Source: Nemopilema nomurai (lineage: Eukaryota; Cnidaria; Scyphozoa; Rhizostomeae; Rhizostomatidae). Taken from it: a stretch of 64,000 nucleotides of DNA. Position numbers and translations under genes: made by a program. Location: NCBI GenBank assembly GCA_003864495.1, contig PEDN01001352.1, positions 1,364,001 through 1,428,000 of the forward strand, read 5' to 3'. Shown one piece after another: positions 62,601 to 64,000 of the stretch. Within the stretch, counting starts at the first letter, position 1. Each line of letters starts with the position of its first letter. Below the pieces are notes generated by a model. It saw only the letters and a program-made list of their open reading frames with translations. It did no database searches and was not told where the DNA came from.

Positions 62601-64000
62601 TATTTTTTAAGTTATAAATCCTCGTTACAAACAACTCAAGGAGATTAACTCTTTGTAAACCGTTTCTTAGGGGGAAGGGGATCGCAAAATTATCTCCCTT
62701 GCTGCTTCAGCTAAGTTTTTCCATACCATAGCTTTTTCATCCCTTTTCCATACCATAGCTTATTCATCCCTTTACTGTACCTTCAAAGTCCCCAAAGAAC
62801 CTTTTGCCAAGCATTCCTAATAGCCTTTGATACCTATAAAATTTGTCTCATTATACACTGTACCAATGTTGGTCATTCTCTATCTCTTTGAACAACCAGG
62901 AACAAGCCGATTACATCTATCTGCTACCTGTCAACCTGGCAGCCTCTTTTTCATTCACAGTCTTTTCTGCGATTACTTTAATGGCCGTTTTGTTCCTGTT
63001 TTTATACAAACTCGTCCCTTCATCGCTTAGATTTAAAATTACCAGCGAGGTTGTTTCTTTTCTTCACTGCAACATGATTATGACTTCCTTAGAAATAAGT
63101 ATGCTTGTACGGAAGTTTTTAAAAATATTTGATTGTAGGATTAACTTGGGTTGAGAGAAAGAAAGAGAGCTTTCCTTGCAGATGGAACAGAGCTTGTCAA
63201 ATTTTGTTTTTTCCGTCAAGGCCTCACCAGTCTAGCTAATGAGTCTCAAGGCAGCAAGAAAAGCTGTTTGTCGCTAATTGCATAACAGAATCCGATTAAC
63301 CTCTGTTTGTTCCACGTCTATGTAATTCCTACAGATGGTGTCTCTTGTCTAAATCACCATGGTCATAGGATTTTATTTTTCTAGCAATAAAACTTATAAC
63401 GCAATCTTGAGTATTTAGAAAATTACGCGTAATTGTACTTCATAATTGCAGGCAACATGGTATTAAAACGTCCTATCTCCTTTTTAATCGCATTTCTTCC
63501 GAATTTTTTCATTTCTACTTCTATAATGACCTATGGAATGTCTGCAATAAACGTACCTTTGTACATGGTAGCTTATGTATTAAATCTTTATTACCAGGGG
63601 GATGTCTTGAAGCTAACATTTAGTCTTAATGCTAACTTTGGTAACTGCGATCTAAAGGCTAGGACTAGCGAGCGTTGTGTTTTCATCCTTCTTGACCAAG
63701 ACTTTCGTCCTCCATCGTAAACTTAGTATTTTTGCCGATTTGAAGTTACAACAATAAAAGACGAAGGGCCTTTGACTTTGTAACAATGCTCAGTCTTTGC
63801 TTATCTTCAATGGCACCAGTGTCTTCGAAGGATCTACACTGGCGCGAGGCAACAACTTCCATGCTTTGACACTGTATAGTGAGATTCCACACGAGCCTCT
63901 TTTAGAATCGTGTTGCAGCGAAAAGGGGCTAGAAGTAGCTTAATCATTTGTTATGTCGAATTTACATCAAAACCTAGCCGAAACGAATATTTCCTTTCGC
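53656..64000. other. Long stretch without recognised exons (probably NAPA intron 8)
   Basis: The phase-0 donor after 53655 (CAG then GTGAGC) predicts another NAPA exon. I searched both strands for the expected SRLDQW..TLLR-type wording and did not find it, so the end lies beyond 64000 or is lost. The stretch holds the 33-bp minisatellite at 57731-57930 and many short frames without domains. Minus-strand frames at 54.9-55.7 kb and 56.1-57.5 kb are interrupted by stops and might be very old mobile-element debris, but I cannot name them. Confidence 0.5.
57731..57930. repeat. 33-bp minisatellite, six units
   Basis: Six units of 33-34 bases follow AAGAGGAAATGGGGTGGTGC plus ATGTTATTTCTGC, with substitutions. 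Because 33 is a multiple of three the array reads open on both strands: an 11-residue Cys/Lys-rich repeat (CKRKWGGACYF) on plus (57673-57876) and SCRNNMHHPIS-like on minus (57707-58030). Confidence 0.9.

Noticed and set aside
62827..63154. Hydrophobic open frame resembling membrane segments
   Set aside because: AT/T-rich DNA easily gives F/L-rich text; overlapping frames are also open and there is no family signature.

Overview
The window is eukaryotic nuclear DNA: AT-rich, with split genes and GT-AG introns of a few hundred bases to more than 10 kb, and many fragments of transposable elements. The gene content points to a cnidarian, most likely a hexacoral and possibly a stony coral. The best clue is a multi-exon gene at 25.2-30.1 kb whose PAN/apple plus fibrinogen-like architecture and C-terminal wording match the coral 'uncharacterized skeletal organic matrix protein 5' family. 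All identifications come from reading translated exons; no database search was run.

Layout from left to right: (1) 0-8.4 kb is mostly unassigned, with short degenerate tandem repeats and one plausible first coding exon on the minus strand (5035-5104). (2) 8389-17778 (+) holds MED17, the Mediator head subunit, in at least 14 exons, with one GC-AG intron and a small DNA-transposon-derived MITE in an intron. (3) 19050-22665 (+) encodes a PDZ protein with a C-terminal membrane anchor, like SYNJ2BP/OMP25. (4) 25240-30133 (+) is the skeletal-matrix-protein-5-like secreted protein. (5) 32940-33664 (+) is an intronless centrin-like gene with four EF hands, split by a one-base frameshift from a basic N-terminal extension. 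(6) 35912 to about 39132 is a decayed Tigger/pogo-type DNA transposon. It has a DDD transposase, an opposite-strand HIRAN-domain ORF in its left arm, and a tRNA-derived SINE inserted into the transposase. (7) 39921 to beyond the right edge (+) is alpha-SNAP (NAPA), with eight exons visible and the last about 50 residues missing. Its introns carry a second SINE copy, a broken R2-type non-LTR retrotransposon (itself split by a second retroelement flanked by 87-bp direct repeats), and a long CT microsatellite. (8) 53.7-64 kb holds no exon I can recognise, only a 33-bp minisatellite and unassigned sequence.

The host genes are not an operon. They are independent housekeeping genes (transcription, mitochondrial/ER outer-membrane PDZ scaffolding, membrane-fusion recycling, centrin-like calcium sensing) plus one lineage-specific secreted matrix protein. 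The most unusual structures are the HIRAN ORF inside the pogo-like element and the retroelement-in-retroelement nest inside the NAPA intron.
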